DNA of 64,000 nt from Cynocephalus volans (GCF_027409185.1 NC_084469.1:102301835-102365834); one strand, 5' to 3'. Positions 1-12,050 are shown, counted from the stretch's first letter. The notes: generated by a model not told the origin, from the letters alone. Program-made: numbers and translations.

Positions 1-1650
1 AACATTGTGAAAATATCTATACTACCCAAAGTGATCTACAGATTCAATGCAATCCCCATCAAAATACCAATGACATTCTTCACAGAAATGGAAAAAACAA
101 TCTTACTTTTCATATGGAAAAACAAAAGACCATGAATAGCCAAAGCGATCCTGAGCAAAGAAAAACAAAGCTGGAGGTATAACTCTGCCTGACTTCAAAT
201 TATACTACAAAGCTGTTGTAACTAAAACAGCATGGTACTGGGATAAAAACAGACATTCAGACCAGTGGAGTAGAATGGAAAACCTAGAAACTACTCCTCG
301 GGCTTACAGCCATCTGATGTTACACAAAAGCAACAAAAATCTACATTGGGGAAAAGACTGCCTCTTCAACAAGTGGTGCTGGGAAAACTGGATATCCATA
401 TGCAGAAGAATGAAACTAGATACACATCTCTCACCATACACTAAAATCAACTCAAAATGGATTAAAGACCTATGTATAAGACCTAAAACTGTAAAATTAC
501 TAAGGGAAAATATAGGTGAAACACTTCAGCAGTTAGGTCTGGGCACAGGCTTTATGAACATGAGCCTGAAAGTATGAGCAGCAAAAGAAAAAATAAACAA
601 ATGGGACTATATCAAACTAAAAAGTTTCTGCACAGCAAAAGAAACAACAAACAGAGTGAAAAGACAACTCAAAGAGTGGGAGAAAATTTTTGCCAACTAT
701 GCATCCGAGAAGGGACTAATATCCAGAATATACATAGAATTCAAGCAATTATACAGTAAAAAAATAAATGACCCAATTAAAAAATGGGCAAAGGAGATGA
801 ATAGGCATTTTTCAAAGGAAGACATACAAATGGCCAACGGATACATGAAAAGATGTTCAACATCACTAGTCATCAGGGAAATGCAAATTAAAACCACATT
901 GAGATACCACCTCACTCCAGTTAGACTGGCTATAATCAAAAAGATGGTGAATAACAAATGCTAGCGAGGGTGTGGGGAGAAGGGAACACTACCGCATTGT
1001 TGGTGGGAATGTAAATTAGTACAAACACTTTGGAGAATAATGTGGAGGTTTCTCAAACAACTACAGATAGATCTTCTATAAAATCCAGCAATCCGTCTTC
1101 TGGGTATATATCCAGAGGAACGGAAATCATCATGTCGAAGAGATACCTGCACTCCCATGTTTATTGCAGCTCTGTCTACAATAGCCAAGAATGGAACCAA
1201 CCTAAATGTCCATCAGTGGATGATTGGATAAGGAAACTGTGGTATATATACACTATGGAATACTACTCTGCCATAAAAACGAATGAAATACTCTCATTTG
1301 CAACAACATGGATGAACGTGGAGAAACTTATGTTGAGTGAAACAAAGCACAGAGGGATAAATACCGCATGTGCTCACTCATATGTGGGAACTAAGAGAGA
1401 AAGGAAGGCAAGAATGACCACAGTAGTGCTGTGATTCAACAGAGGGAGGGAACATTTCTAGGGCTACAAATTGGAGTTGAGGGGAGAAGAGGAAGGGAAG
1501 GAAGGTTGGGGGATAATTGGGAGGGGACAAAGGGTACAAGAGTAATTTCTGGTAATGGATATGCCCCAGTATGAATCTGGCCCCCCTGGGCAGGAGGGGG
1601 GACAATCAGGTTTGTATCTCATGAATATTCGTAATAAATAAATAAAAATT
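1..1650 (+). mobile_element. LINE-1, 3' part of ORF2 plus 3'UTR (cut by window start)
   Basis: The first bases encode the end of the L1 ORF2 reverse-transcriptase region ([13 protein letters not shown]..., then FIWKNKRP), followed in shifting frames by the ORF2 C-terminal region ([16 protein letters not shown] near 1240-1290). A purine-rich G-stretch 3'UTR follows, and the element ends at about 1650 in an A-rich AATAAATAAATAAAAATT tail. The frame is broken several times, so it is dead. The 3'UTR matches the L1 at 6.0-8.3 kb, so both belong to one subfamily. Confidence 0.9.
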
Positions 1651-2911
1651 AAAATGTTCTTACATTCATTTCCTTCACACTCTTCTGATTTCTGATAAGA
1701 AATCCACATTCAGTGAATTACATTATAATGTGTCATTTTTCTCAACCTCCTTTCTAGATTTTCTCTTTGTCTTTTTCTTTCATCAGTTTCATTATGCTAC
1801 ATTTTGGCTTGGTTTTCTTTAGGTTTATCATGCTCTGTATTCTCTTGAACTTCTAGAATGTGTGGATTTATGTCTTTCACAAAATTTAGAAAATTTTTCA
1901 TCATTATTTTGTGGTCATCTCATTCCAGGAAAGTATGCACCTTCATTCTGGCTTCCAGCCTCTCTGGGAAGGTAGAAAGATGAAAAATTTGTAGATAGGT
2001 TAAGCCTTGAAATAAGATAGAGAACCATTTTGAGGTCCATTTACTTAAGAATAAATTTAAGAATGGGACAAAATCACAGAAAAGGACAATAAAATATGCA
2101 GTAGAAATAAATAACACCACATTGGTAATCAGAACAAATATATAATACTTTAAACTATAGCTGGCATTTTAAATAGGTCTTTTAAATCTTTTAAAAATGT
2201 TGTTCAAAATTGAAATAACTAAAAACAGACAGGCTGACAATAAAAGCATTAAGAAATCACATAATATAAATGTGAGGCAGGCAGAAAAATGGCCTCCAAA
2301 AGATATCTATGTCCTATCACCTGGAACCATGTGTATTAACCATGTCTTTAATTTTCTGCTTTCTGATGCTTTAACATCTTGAGGGCCTTGCTGACCCTTC
2401 AGGGACTGCCTCTCCCAAGGTTAGCCAACTCTCCCAGAAATTCACCTTTCACATTCACACAAATCAATCCATATCCCATATCCCCAACTACCTCCTGCAT
2501 TGGGCTCTCACACTTTGGGCTACTATCAACCTGCCCTTGTCACCCTGGGGCTAAATAGCACAAAACCAGGTAAAGCCCCTACTTCCCAGAGCCAGATGAG
2601 GTTAAACCAGCAAGTCTAACCTTCTTACTCCACCTTGGCTGTTCCTTCCCATGGAAACCACAATAAAGACTCTTGCCCACATTTCCCTTTTGTTCCTGGT
2701 GCCTCCCCAAGTGGCCCTCACTGAATGCCATGCTGTGCTGTTTCTGTGAAGCCGTATGATGAACTCCATCCTTCATGACAGTCATTTTCATGTCTGTGTG
2801 TCTTACCATACCCGATTAAATCAAATTTCAGGTACCCCAAAAACAGTATGTTCTGTCACAAGGGAGAGGGGAATTAAGGTGGCTAAACAGCTGATCTTCA
2901 AATAAGGAGGG
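1651..2911. other. No gene recognised
   Basis: AT-rich sequence between an L1 and a SINE. The open frames are short and show no coding character or family motif. I see no repeat I can name with confidence. Confidence 0.5.
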
Positions 2912-3010
2912 TGGCTGGCCTGTTAGCCCAGCTGGTTAGAGCAGAGTGTTATAACACCAAGGTCAAGGGTTTATATCCCCATACCAGCCAGCTGCCAAAA
3001 TAAATAAAGT
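2912..3010 (+). mobile_element. tRNA-Ile-derived SINE (CYN/t-SINE type), monomer
   Basis: One tRNA-like unit with A-box-like GTTAGCCCAGCTGG and a degraded B box (GGGTTTATATCCCC), then CCAGCCAGCTGCC and an A-rich tail. There is no tRNA-unrelated body, which is the hallmark of colugo t-SINEs. Confidence 0.85.
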
Positions 3011-4199
3011 ACAATAAAAAGTATACAGAAAGACTAAGAAATAAAAGAAAGGCAAACTAATACAGCTATATAAACAGAATAAATGGAATAGAAAACATAC
3101 CAATAAATAGTTTAGATGTTTCAAGCCGAATATTCTTTGCAAGAAATCCCAAAACCAAATACTTTTCACCAAGATTAACACAAAGGAAAAGAGTGTAGGG
3201 AAAAAAATCATTGTAGAATGCAAAAGGGGACCCAAAAGGAGTTTACCTGTACAACCACCAAACAATAAAAATATAAGAAAAAAGTATAAAATTTTGCTAC
3301 AGATGAAAATGAAATGTGCCTAGAAAATACCCAAAATACTTAAGTTGAAATTAGAAACCTTAGTTATCTTATAATCATGAAAAAAAAATTGAAGCACTGT
3401 AGAAAAAAGTTACCTGAAAAAACAATAAAAATTACTCTAGATCCAGATAATTTCACTAGTGAATTCTAGCTTTCAAAATAAAAAAGACAGACAATTCTTA
3501 TTTCATGAAGACAGATTAAGAATTTAGAAAAGGTGGCAGTACACCCTAGTACAGTATATGACACTGTCACAATTTACATCTGTATACCACTTAGGCACAA
3601 CATATAACCAAAAAATTACACACCGATGTTACTCAAACATAGCTCCAAAATGTTTCTCTATTAGTAAACGTAATCAAGCTAATATTTTTAAAAAGTCAAT
3701 CCATTACACCCAAGTTGTGTTTATCCAGGAATGCACGATTGTTTTATCATTAGAAAATAAATAAGCATAATCGCCATATTTATTTCAGAAGAGTCTTTTT
3801 ATTCATTAACTCATTCAAGTATTTATTAGTACCATCCTGGGCCAGGTACAGTTCTAGGTAATTAAGTTTTATCAGTGAATGAACAGGATCGTCACAGAGA
3901 AAGCATTAAATAATTCAAGAAAAATTCAACCTTACAAATTATGAAACATTGGGAAGTCTTTAACCATGTAAAAACCGAGTATTTAAAAGGAAAACAACAA
4001 ACAAATCAATAAAACAGAGAGCATACCTCATTTGAATCGTGAAGACAAGTAAGCTGCTTGTATTCTTAGTATTATGCTGGAAGTTGTATTGTCCAGTACA
4101 AGAAAAAATACATTAAAAAAGGAAAAAAGAAAAAAATACATATGATGTAATGATTGAAGTGGTAAAATAATCATTATTTACAGATGATTGCCTGTGTGG
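3011..4199. other. No gene recognised
   Basis: AT-rich sequence with only short unsupported open frames. The 3800-3850 stretch (TTTATTCATTAACTCATTCAAGTATTTATT...) looks like a worn interspersed repeat, but I cannot name it. Confidence 0.4.
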
Positions 4200-4214
4200 A
4201 AAACAAAAATCCGC

Positions 4215-4545
4215 ATATAAGTGACCTGGACTGAATGATGACCTCCAAAATTCTTTACATTAAAGCTCTAAATCCCAAGGTGAATATATTTGAAAATAGG
4301 GCCTCTAGGAAGTAATTATGGTTAAATGAGGTAACAAATGTCAGGGCCCAATCCAAGAGGGCTGTGACCTTATCAGAAGAGAAAGGGACCTCTTCCTAGG
4401 TCTTCATCATGGGAGGTACAGTGAGGATGTAGGAATTTGCACGCCAGGAAGACAGCTCTCATCAGAAGTCAACCATGCAGGGTATCTGATCTCAGATTTC
4501 CAGCCTCCAGAATTGTAAGGAAATAAATTTCTGTATATTTTCACA
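4215..4545 (+). mobile_element. Old MaLR/MLT1-like LTR
   Basis: The sequence shows the usual order of mammalian MaLR LTRs: a 5' part ending in a run like CCCAAGGTGA, a GGGCCTCTAGGAAGTAATTATGG block, and a 3' part CTCCAGAATTGTAAGGAAATAAATTTCTGT that contains the AATAAA polyadenylation signal. It is strongly diverged, and the exact ends are not clear. Confidence 0.6.
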
Positions 4546-4769
4546 TTCCTTTCTTTAAAATTAAATGAATTTTTAAGCCACTTCATCTGGATTTTGGTAT
4601 CAAGAAGTGGGGTGCTGCAGTAAAAAATACCTAAAAAGGTAAAAATAGCTTTGAAATTGAGTAACAGGTAGAGGCTGGAAAAGTTTTAAAATGCAAGGTA
4701 GAAATAAGAAGGGTAATTCTGTTGGGGTGTTTCTAGGGAATGAGGAACATCACTGGAAAACAGAGAAAA

Positions 4770-4885
4770 GAATCCTTTATTTATTGTAACATAGTTGATT
4801 GTACATATCTGTGGAGTACAGAGTTGAATATCAATACTTCTGTGCAATATGTGATGCTCAAATAAGGATAATTTGTTCCTCCAAT
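4770..4885 (-). mobile_element. Short L1 3'-end fragment
   Basis: The block with TGTACATATCTGTGGAGTACAG and AATATGTGATGCTCAAATAAGG resembles the reverse complement of an old L1 3' terminus. It is too short to classify further. Confidence 0.45.
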
Positions 4886-5151
4886 TTATAGTAAAATGCA
4901 AAAAGAGGAGAGTTGAGTTGCAGAAGGAATTATTCAGCAAAAAGAAACAGGAGTTTGGAGATTTGGAAAATTCTCAGTCTATCCATATTGCAAAAAATTG
5001 AGAAAGCTTATACTGAAGAGAATCTAAAGGTATGGCTAAACAACCATTTCATAAAGCGATCATGGGTGGGACTCCTCAGCTGTATCAGCTATCTCAACAG
5101 CAGTGAGGAAGAGACTGGATTACACTAGCAGAGACACTGCCACTGAGATTT

Positions 5152-5875
5152 TTAAAATTTTTATTGAATCATAATTGATTACACATATTTACATATTTTG
5201 GGGGTTCAATGTTGACATATGTTGATCAAATCACTATTACTTACATATATATTGTTACAAATTGTACTTATTCTTTATGCCCCTTGTCCAGTCTCTTCCC
5301 ATTCTCCTCACCTTCTCCCCTCCCACCTCTGATAACCCTAGACTTCTTCTCTCCTTCTGAACGAGTAATGGTTACTCTGTTGATTTGTTGCCTAGATGAC
5401 CTGTGAAATGCTGAGAGGTGTGTTCAGGTCCGCCAATATCATCATAAGGCAGATGCTTCTTCTGTTTCTCTGGAATGGGCTTTGTGGAAACATCCTCTTC
5501 CTTTCTTTGGTGTCTGCTGGTGACTCTTTATGTCAATGCATTCTAGTGGCTGATGGACCATCAGCACAGTGGTTGTGGCATGACCACTTTTGTGGCAGCC
5601 ATGGTTACTGTGCTGGCTGTCGTGGACCGTGGACATGGAGGTAATGTTTCTGGCATGCTCCTTACCTAGTTGCTGGTGGCTCCCAGTTCCAAACTTCAGG
5701 ATCCCAGGCAGGCCCTGTGGAAATGGCAGTGTGCCTGGTTGTGGGAGGAGGGTTCAGTCCCTGGGTCCATGCCTCAGGGCGCCAGGCAGGCCCCGTGGTG
5801 CTGGCAGTGTGCCTGGTTATGGGAGGAGGGTCCAGTTCCTGGGTCCATGCCTCAGGGTGATGGTGTGCCTGGTTG
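5152..5875 (-). mobile_element. Composite L1-like retroposon, copy 1 (5'-truncated)
   Basis: It reads in reverse from a T-rich (poly-A) end at about 5152. It carries the same 3' module as the full-length copy at 59.0-60.5 kb, including CCCCAAAAATATG-like and TTGTAACAATATATAT-like blocks. The other end contains imperfect repeats around CTGGTTGTGGGAGGAGGGT. Target-site duplications CTGCCACTGAGATTT flank it (5137-5151 and 5876-5890). This supports L1-type target-primed insertion followed by little change. Confidence 0.8.
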
Positions 5876-6516
5876 CTGCCACTGAGATTTAAAATAGACA
5901 CAGAAGGTAGGAAAGAATGGGTAAGCCTGTTGGACACCTTGGATTTTACAAGAAGGGAACACAGAGAGAATCAGCTGTGAAACTAACAGAAAGAGAAATT
6001 TAAAAAGTAAGCCCATTTACAATTGTCATGAAAAAAATAAAATACCTGTGGATCAATTTAACCAAGGAGGTGAGAGACCTCTACAATGGGAACTACAAAC
6101 GACTTTTGAAAGAAATAAGAAGACAAAAAGACCATGGAAAGATATTCCATACTCTTGGATTGGGAGAATTAACATTGTCTATACTACCCAAAGCGATCTA
6201 CAGATTAAATGCAATCCCCATCAAAACACCAATGACATTCTTCACAGAAATGGAAAAAACAATCTTACTTTCCATATGGCACAACAAAAGACCCTGAATA
6301 GCCAAAGCAATCCTGGGCAAATAAAGCCAGAGGCATAATACTAGCCGACTTCAAATTATATTACAAAGCTATTGTAACCAAAACAGCATGATACTGGTAT
6401 AAAAATAGACATTCAGACCAGTGGAGTAGAATCGAGAACACAGAAATCACCCCTCAGGCTTACAGCCATCTGATATTGGATATAGGCAACAAATATCTAC
6501 ACTGGGGAAAAGATTG

Positions 6517-6921
6517 TGTTTTAGTCCTTTCTGTGTTGCTATAACAGAACTACCTGAGACTGGGTAATTTATAAAGAAAAGAGGTTTATTTGGCTTACGA
6601 TTCTGGGACAGCTGCATCTGGCATGGGCCTCAGACTGCTTCTACTCATGGCAGAAAGTGGCAGGCAGCCGGCGCGTACAAGCAGATCACATGGCAAGAGG
6701 AAGCAAGAGAGAGAGAGAGAAGGCGCCAGGGTCTTTTTAAGCAACAAGCTCTCGCGGGAACTACTGGAGTGAGAACTCACTCATTAATACCCCCTCCCCC
6801 AGGGAGGGCATTAATCCATTCATGAGGGATCCACCCCCATAACTCAGTTTCCAACACTGCCACATTGGAGATCAAATTTCCACATGAGTTTTGGAGGGGA
6901 CAACACATCCAAACTCCATCA
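6517..6921 (-). mobile_element. MaLR-type solo LTR nested in L1
   Basis: Reverse-orientation LTR with TGTTTTAGTCC at the left and ACTCCATCA at the right (TG...CA ends). It contains the ACCTGAGACTGGGTAATTTATAAAG block typical of MaLR LTRs read backwards. The 5-bp duplication GATTG flanks it (6512-6516 and 6922-6926). The interrupted L1 reads GGGGAAAAGA/CTGCCTCTTCAAC in its sister copy near 350. There is no internal sequence, so it is a solo LTR. Confidence 0.88.
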
Positions 6922-7453
6922 GATTGCCTCTTCAACAAGTGGTGCCGGGAAAACCGGATATCCACATGCAGAAGAATGAAGCTAGATATGCATCTCTCAC
7001 CACACACTAAAATCAACTCAAAATGGATTAAAGACCTGAAACTATAACATTATTAAGGGAAAATATAGGTTAAACACTTCAGCAACTAGATCTGGGCAAA
7101 GGCTTTATGAACATGAGCCTGAAAGCACAAGCAGCAAAAGAAAAAATAAATAAATGGGACTATATCAAACTAAAAAGCTTCTGCACAGCAAAGGAAAAAA
7201 TCAAGAGTGAAACAACAATCTACAGAGTGGTAGAAAATTTTTGCTAACTATGCTCCGACAAGGGATTAATATCCAGAATATGCATAGAACTCAAGCAATT
7301 ATACAGTAAAAAACCAAACAACCCAATTAAAAAATGGGCAAAGGAGCTGAATAGACATTTTTCAAAGGAAGACATACAAATGGACAACACGTACATGAAA
7401 AAATGCTCAACGTCACTAGTCATCAGGGAAATGCAAATTAAAACTACATTGAA

Positions 7454-7549
7454 GGGGCCAGCCCATGGCACACTTGGGAGAGCATGGTGCTGACACCACC
7501 AAGTCAAGTGTTAAGATACCCTTACTGGTCGTCTTTAAAAAAAAAAAAA
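7454..7549 (+). mobile_element. t-SINE, hybrid single unit (5' of unit 1, 3' of unit 2)
   Basis: It starts like the first unit of the dimer (GGGGCCAGCCCATGGCACACTTGGGAGAG) and ends like the second (CACCAAGTCAAG...TACCCTTACTGGTCGTCTTTAAAA). It is therefore a dimer collapsed into one unit. The target duplication AAAACTACATTGA is visible on both sides inside the L1. Confidence 0.85.
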
Positions 7550-8351
7550 CTACATTGAGATACCCTCTTACCCCTGTTAGACTGGCTATAATCAAAAAGA
7601 TGGTGAATAACAAATGCTGACGAGGATGTGGCAAGAAGGGAACACTCCTACACTGTTGGTGGGACTGTAAATTAGTACAACCACTATGGGAAACAGTATG
7701 GAGGTTTCTCAAACAACTACAGATAGATCTTCCATACAAGCCAGCAATCCCTCTTCTGGGTATATACCCAGAGGAAATGGAAATCATCATGTCAAAGGGA
7801 TACCTGCACTCCCATGTTCATTGCAGATCTGTTTACAATAACCAAGATATGGAACCAACCTAAATGTCCATTGACTGATGACTGGATAAGGAAACTGTGC
7901 TATATATACACCATGGAATACTACTCTGCCATAAAAAAGAATGAAATACTTCCATTTGCAACATGGATGATCCTGGATAAACTTATGTTGAGTGAAATAA
8001 GCAAAGCACAGAAGGATAAATATAGCATGTGCTCACTCATATGTAGGAGCTAAGAAAGAAGGAAAGAAAGACCATAGCAGTGCATTGGTCTTACAGAGTG
8101 AGGGAACATTCCTAGGGCTACAAAGTGGAGTGGGGGGGGAACAGGTGAGGGGGAGGGAGGTTGGGGCATAATTGGTGGGGGACACGGGGTACAAAAGTAA
8201 TTTCTGGTAATGGGTATGCTCCCAGTATGAATCTGACCCTCACATCATGGGCACAAGGGGTGATGATTAGCTTTGTATCTCATGAATATTCATAATTTTA
8301 AAAAAAAGAAAATGCACTAGCAGTATAGAACAGGTAAGAAACACGGTTTCA

Positions 8352-8443
8352 GGGGCTGGCCAGTTAGCTCAATCAGTAGAGCATGGTGCTAATAACACCA
8401 AGGTTAAGAGTCTAGATCTCCAAACTAGCCAGCTGAAAAAAAA
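8352..8443 (+). mobile_element. t-SINE monomer
   Basis: A single tRNA-like unit, GGGGCTGGCCAGTTAGCTCA...CTAGCCAGCTG, with a short A tail. It lies just downstream (3') of gene A. Confidence 0.85.
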
Positions 8444-8900
8444 GATGTTTTCATTCTTGGCATGCTCAACAGGATCAGTGGGAACAGAAGATAAGCTTGG
8501 AGAAGCATCTCCCAACAATCCATTTCAGGTCCTACATCATGTCGATTTCTGATGAATTTTCACATGAGTATGCCACACTGGCAGCCACTAACAGAAGTTA
8601 GGACCAAACCTGTTTGATTTATCTCATGTACCATCACTAGGAGTCCAAGCACCAGGCTGAGGCCAACCTGCCCATACAGAGGACAGAAGTGCTCCAGACT
8701 CAGGCAACTGTAAGCAATTTCCAGGCGGGAACTGTGGGTCTTATTTCACAGAATCAGGATGAGATCTAAGTAAAGTCTATGACTGTTATAACCCACACAA
8801 GGCAATTAAGACTAATCTGGTGATCTTTGACATCCATGCCAATAATTAAAAGGCAGCAACAGATGGGCTAAATAATACTCATACCCTTATATGCACAGGG
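8444..8900. other. 3' flank / probable 3'UTR of gene A
   Basis: No coding region is recognised. Because gene A runs on the minus strand and stops at 8901, this stretch should hold its 3'UTR. I could not find a convincing minus-strand AATAAA here, so the true polyadenylation site may lie further left, possibly inside the adjacent SINE/L1 sequence. Confidence 0.4.
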
Positions 8901-9581
8901 TTATTCCCCAGTGTGAATTCTTGTATGTTTACTTAGGCTTGAGGAAACAGCAAATGCTTTCCCACAGTGCTCACACACAAAGGGTTTCTCCCCAGTATGA
9001 GCTCGAATGTGAATGTTAAGGGATGAGGAACATATAAATGCTTTCCCACATATCTCACACACGAAGAGCTTTTCTCCACTGTGAGTTTTCAGATGTTTAG
9101 CACAATGAGAGGAAGAGAGGAAGGCTTTCCCACACTCAGTACATTCAAAAGACTTCTCTCCTGTGTGAGTTCTTATATGTCGAATAAGGCCGGAGAATCT
9201 AGTGAAGGCTTTCCCACACTCCTTACATTCATAAGGTTTCTGTCCACTGTGGGTTTGCAAGTGATTTTCGAGGCATGCAAGGTATTTAAAGCCTTTTCCA
9301 CATTCCTTACATTTGTAGGGTTTTCTTGCATTGAGAATTTGAAGAAGCACAGCAAGGCTTGGAGTTGGACTGAGGACTTTTCTAGACTGATCAAACTCAG
9401 AAAGTCTCTGTCCAATAGAGGTTTTCTTGTGGAGAGTAATGATGTCTTTTCCATTGTGATTACACTCAGAAGTGTTCCCTTGATTTTGAGTCTTCACGTG
9501 TGTCTTAAAGGGTGAGTGTTCACGGAAGACTTCTCCACATTGCTTACAGTCACAGAGTTCTCCTCCACCGCAGCTACTTGC
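8901..9581 (-). CDS. Gene A, terminal exon: C2H2 zinc-finger array of a KRAB-ZNF protein
   Basis: This is the last coding exon of a predicted 333-residue KRAB zinc-finger repressor. Such proteins act in the nucleus: the fingers bind DNA and KRAB recruits TRIM28/KAP1. The acceptor is TCTTCCTCCGCAG at 9582, and the frame enters in phase 0 with ASSCGGGELCDC. A spacer with two degenerate finger relics (CDCKQCGEVF...KTHVKTQ has lost its last His) comes first. Five intact C-X2-C-X12-H-X3-H fingers follow, joined by TGEK/SGEK/SGQK linkers. Finger 3 has Cys in place of the conserved core Leu (SSSHCAKH). The array ends abruptly in RIHTGE then TAA, where the usual linker Lys codon AAA has become TAA. 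The exon is open throughout and looks functional. The protein layout resembles the human 19p13.2 ZNF177/ZNF559/ZNF560 group, but orthology is unproven. Confidence 0.93.
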   Translation of the reverse strand, partial: ASSCGGGELCDCKQCGEVFREHSPFKTHVKTQNQGNTSECNHNGKDIITLHKKTSIGQRLSEFDQSRKVLSPTPSLAVLLQILNARKPYKCKECGKGFKYLACLENHLQTHSGQKPYECKECGKAFTRFSGLIRHIRTHTGEKSFECTECGKAFLSSSHCAKHLKTHSGEKLFVCEICGKAFICSSSLNIHIRAHTGEKPFVCEHCGKAFAVSSSLSKHTRIHTGE

Positions 9582-9789
9582 CTGCGGAGGAAGAGATAAA
9601 TGATTAAAGGATTTTTCAGACATATTAATATATTTCACCCATCTGAAGATAGGAATATTATGTTGATAATTACGATTTTTACAATTTATTACATGTATTC
9701 ATTTCCCAACCTCTTGATTTTCTTCAAATGGAATGATGGAATCTTTTGACAAAATCCTGTGCCATCTACTCTAAGTATAAAATAAATAT

Positions 9790-9970
9790 TTTATTTATTT
9801 ATTTATTTATTTTTTAAAAGATGACCGGTAAGGGGATCTTAACCCTTGACTTGGTGTTGTCAGCACCACGCTCAGCCAGTGAGCTAACCGGCCATCCCTA
9901 TATAGGATCCGAACCCGCGGCCTTGGTGTTATCAGCACCGCACTCTCCCGAGTGAGCCACGGGCCAGCCC
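9790..9970 (-). mobile_element. t-SINE dimer in intron 4 of gene A
   Basis: Reverse-orientation dimer. It reads T-rich tail, GATGACCGGTAAGGGGATCTT, unit boundary CATCCCTATATAGGATCC, and ends GAGTGAGCCACGGGCCAGCCC. The flanking AATATTTTAT is likely the target duplication. Confidence 0.88.
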
Positions 9971-10174
9971 TAATATTTTATATATTATAAGATTTTGTAG
10001 ATTTTCATGAAACCTCAATGTCTACACACACGCGGTAAATGTGTACCTAAATGTGTGTTCTAAATGGGAATAATGAAGCAACAAAGTTCACAATGGGTTT
10101 GGAGCATCACAAAATTCATCACTCCCAATCTTTTCTGAGAGTGGAAAATAAAAAATATACCTTGTGAATCTTAC

Positions 10175-10257
10175 CGTTGGTATCCCATCGGATGTCTGTT
10201 TCCTAAAAAATTCCTGCTGAAGTGCTGACTGTTTGCTTCTATGTCGTATTTCACACT
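10175..10257 (-). CDS. Gene A, linker exon between KRAB B and fingers
   Basis: 83-bp exon between acceptor AACTTTAG (AG at 10258-10259) and donor ACG/GTAAGA (GT at 10173-10174). With one base carried from the KRAB B exon it reads QCEIRHRSKQSALQQEFFRK then QTSDGIPT and leaves phase 0, exactly what the zinc-finger exon needs. Such short exons, with an L/QQ(D/E) core and a TS(N/D)GI motif, are typical of this KRAB-ZNF subgroup. The gene B copy is two codons shorter. Confidence 0.85.
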
Positions 10258-10336
10258 CTAAAGTTAAACAGAAAAAGAAGTATAAGGGTTTGGAGACAGA
10301 AACGGTATACAGAAGTTGTTTAAAATGATGAGTCAT

Positions 10337-10512
10337 AGGGCCAGCTGTGGCTCACATGGGAGAGAGTGGTGCTGATAACACCAAGGCTGTGGGTTCAGAT
10401 CCCTATATAGGGATGGCCGGTTAGCTCACTTGGGAGAGCGTGGTGCTGACAACACCAAGTCAAGGGTTAAGATCCCCTTACTGGTCATCTTTTAAAATAA
10501 ATAAATAAATAA
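10337..10512 (+). mobile_element. t-SINE dimer in intron 3 of gene A
   Basis: Two tRNA-like units joined at CCCTATATAGGGATGGCCGG, with an A-rich tail of TAAA repeats. The target duplication AAAATGATGAGTCAT is present on both sides. The paralogous gene B intron (near 45310) carries the single uninterrupted site AAAAATGATAAAGTTCATTTG, so this insertion followed the duplication. Confidence 0.92.
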
Positions 10513-10947
10513 AATAAAATGATGAGTCATTTGTACTTGTTTTCAAAATAAACATGGTAAGAAAATAAAAGCACAGAGAAATTAGAGAATTTTGGTATGT
10601 CAAAAATTTGGCAATAAGGGTATGGGGTCAACATTTTAGAAAGTTTGTTACAAAATGACTATATGAAAATTAAAACTGATGATGAACAGAAAAGAAGATG
10701 ATCTGGAAAGGAAAGTAGAAAAGATGTGGCAAAAAGGCATACAATAAAACAATAAACTTGAAGAAAAAACAGAATAGGTAGTTTTGCAAGATCATAGGAA
10801 TGTTTGAGTAGATGGAAAGTGAGCAGATATGAGAAGATAAAGATGTCTGAAATTCTGAGAAAAACTGCTTCAACCTTCGGAGGCTAAGCGCATCTTTAAA
10901 AATTTTCTCACTATGTTGCAAAAACAGAGTTCTTCACAAACACTCAC

Positions 10948-11028
10948 GTTTGAAAACTCCACTCTCCACTGTCCTCAGCTCTTCTTGTTTTAACCAAGAT
11001 ATCAGTCTGGGTATGAAGAGCTGACATC
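10948..11028 (-). CDS. Gene A, KRAB B-box exon
   Basis: 81-bp exon. The acceptor is CTGCCCAG and the donor AAAC/GTGAGTG. With the G carried from KRAB A it reads GCQLFIPRLISWLKQEELRT and so on to GVFK, a standard KRAB B box that strengthens TRIM28-dependent repression. The canonical Tyr after Gly is Cys here (GCQLF where gene B has GYQLF). It leaves phase 1, matching the next exon. Confidence 0.9.
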
Positions 11029-11470
11029 CTGGGCAGATAGAAAGATACATTAATAAAAGACACTCAAGAAGAGATGACAAAACTTCCTATGATTCAGGAA
11101 CCGTAATTCTAATGAAAACAATGTAATTATTTCAAAAGGGCTAAAAAATGCAAATATCCCTGTTTCTATGCCCCCAAAAGATTGGTTATCTCTAATCCCT
11201 GAAATCCAAATTCAGGCTGATGTACACATTTACAAAGCACAAAGACTTTTAACATTCCCATTGGTTCTCAAATATTATAGTACATTAGATTCATCCTGAG
11301 GGTTTCTTAAAACAGATGACTGAGTCCCAATCAGAGTTTACAATTTAGCATGCTAAAGGTGAACAAGAAAAATACCCATTTCTAACAGACTGAGGCTACT
11401 GTCGCTGCAACATTTTGAGAACCACCACAGTAGAACAAAACGTATTACAGCAGGAACTATGCCTCTGTTA

Positions 11471-11698
<228 letters not shown>

Positions 11699-11887
11699 CT
11701 AAACCGTCACACACATGCTGGTTTGAGCCAATTAACATTTCCATTAATGTCCACTGGAGAATCAGGAAGGGAGACCTAATACTTATACATGATTCTGAAA
11801 TCTCCCATGATCCACACCCAGAATTCATTGGCCCTAGAACTCTTCTCTCTAAACTTACTTACCGTTGCTCTCCTACAATATTATGCC

Positions 11888-12050
11888 TTTTTTTTTTTTT
11901 TTTGACCGGTAAGGATTGTAACCCTTGGCTCGGTGTCGTCCGCACCACGCTCAGCCAGTGAGTGCACCGGCCATCCCTATATAGGATCTGAACCCGCGGC
12001 CTTGGCGCTCCCAGCGCCACACTCTCCCAAGTGAGCCACGGGGCTGGCCC
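11888..12050 (-). mobile_element. t-SINE dimer in intron 2 of gene A
   Basis: Reverse-orientation dimer with a poly-T head at 11888 and the end CCACGGGGCTGGCCC. The target duplication ACAATATTATGCC is exact on both sides. The equivalent gene B intron has no SINE at this position. Confidence 0.92.

Larger units (their letters stand above)
6022..8310 (+). mobile_element. LINE-1, ORF2 3' half plus 3'UTR, with nested insertions
   Basis: ORF2 C-terminal coding begins near 6028 ([10 protein letters not shown]...) and runs with frameshifts to about 8050, followed by a G-rich 3'UTR ending at TCATGAATATTCATAATTTTAAAA. It is interrupted by a solo LTR (6517-6921) and by a SINE (7454-7549), and the L1 sequence resumes exactly on each far side. 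It belongs to the same subfamily as the L1 at 1-1650. Confidence 0.9.

Noticed and set aside
5590-5937. Overlapping open frames on both strands with repeats of GSVPGCGRRVQ-like and PPPTTRHTA-like residues
   Set aside because: These are frames through the GC-rich repeat of the composite retroposon, not a protein gene.
9081-9515. 144-codon plus-strand frame
   Set aside because: It is the antisense shadow of the gene A zinc-finger exon.
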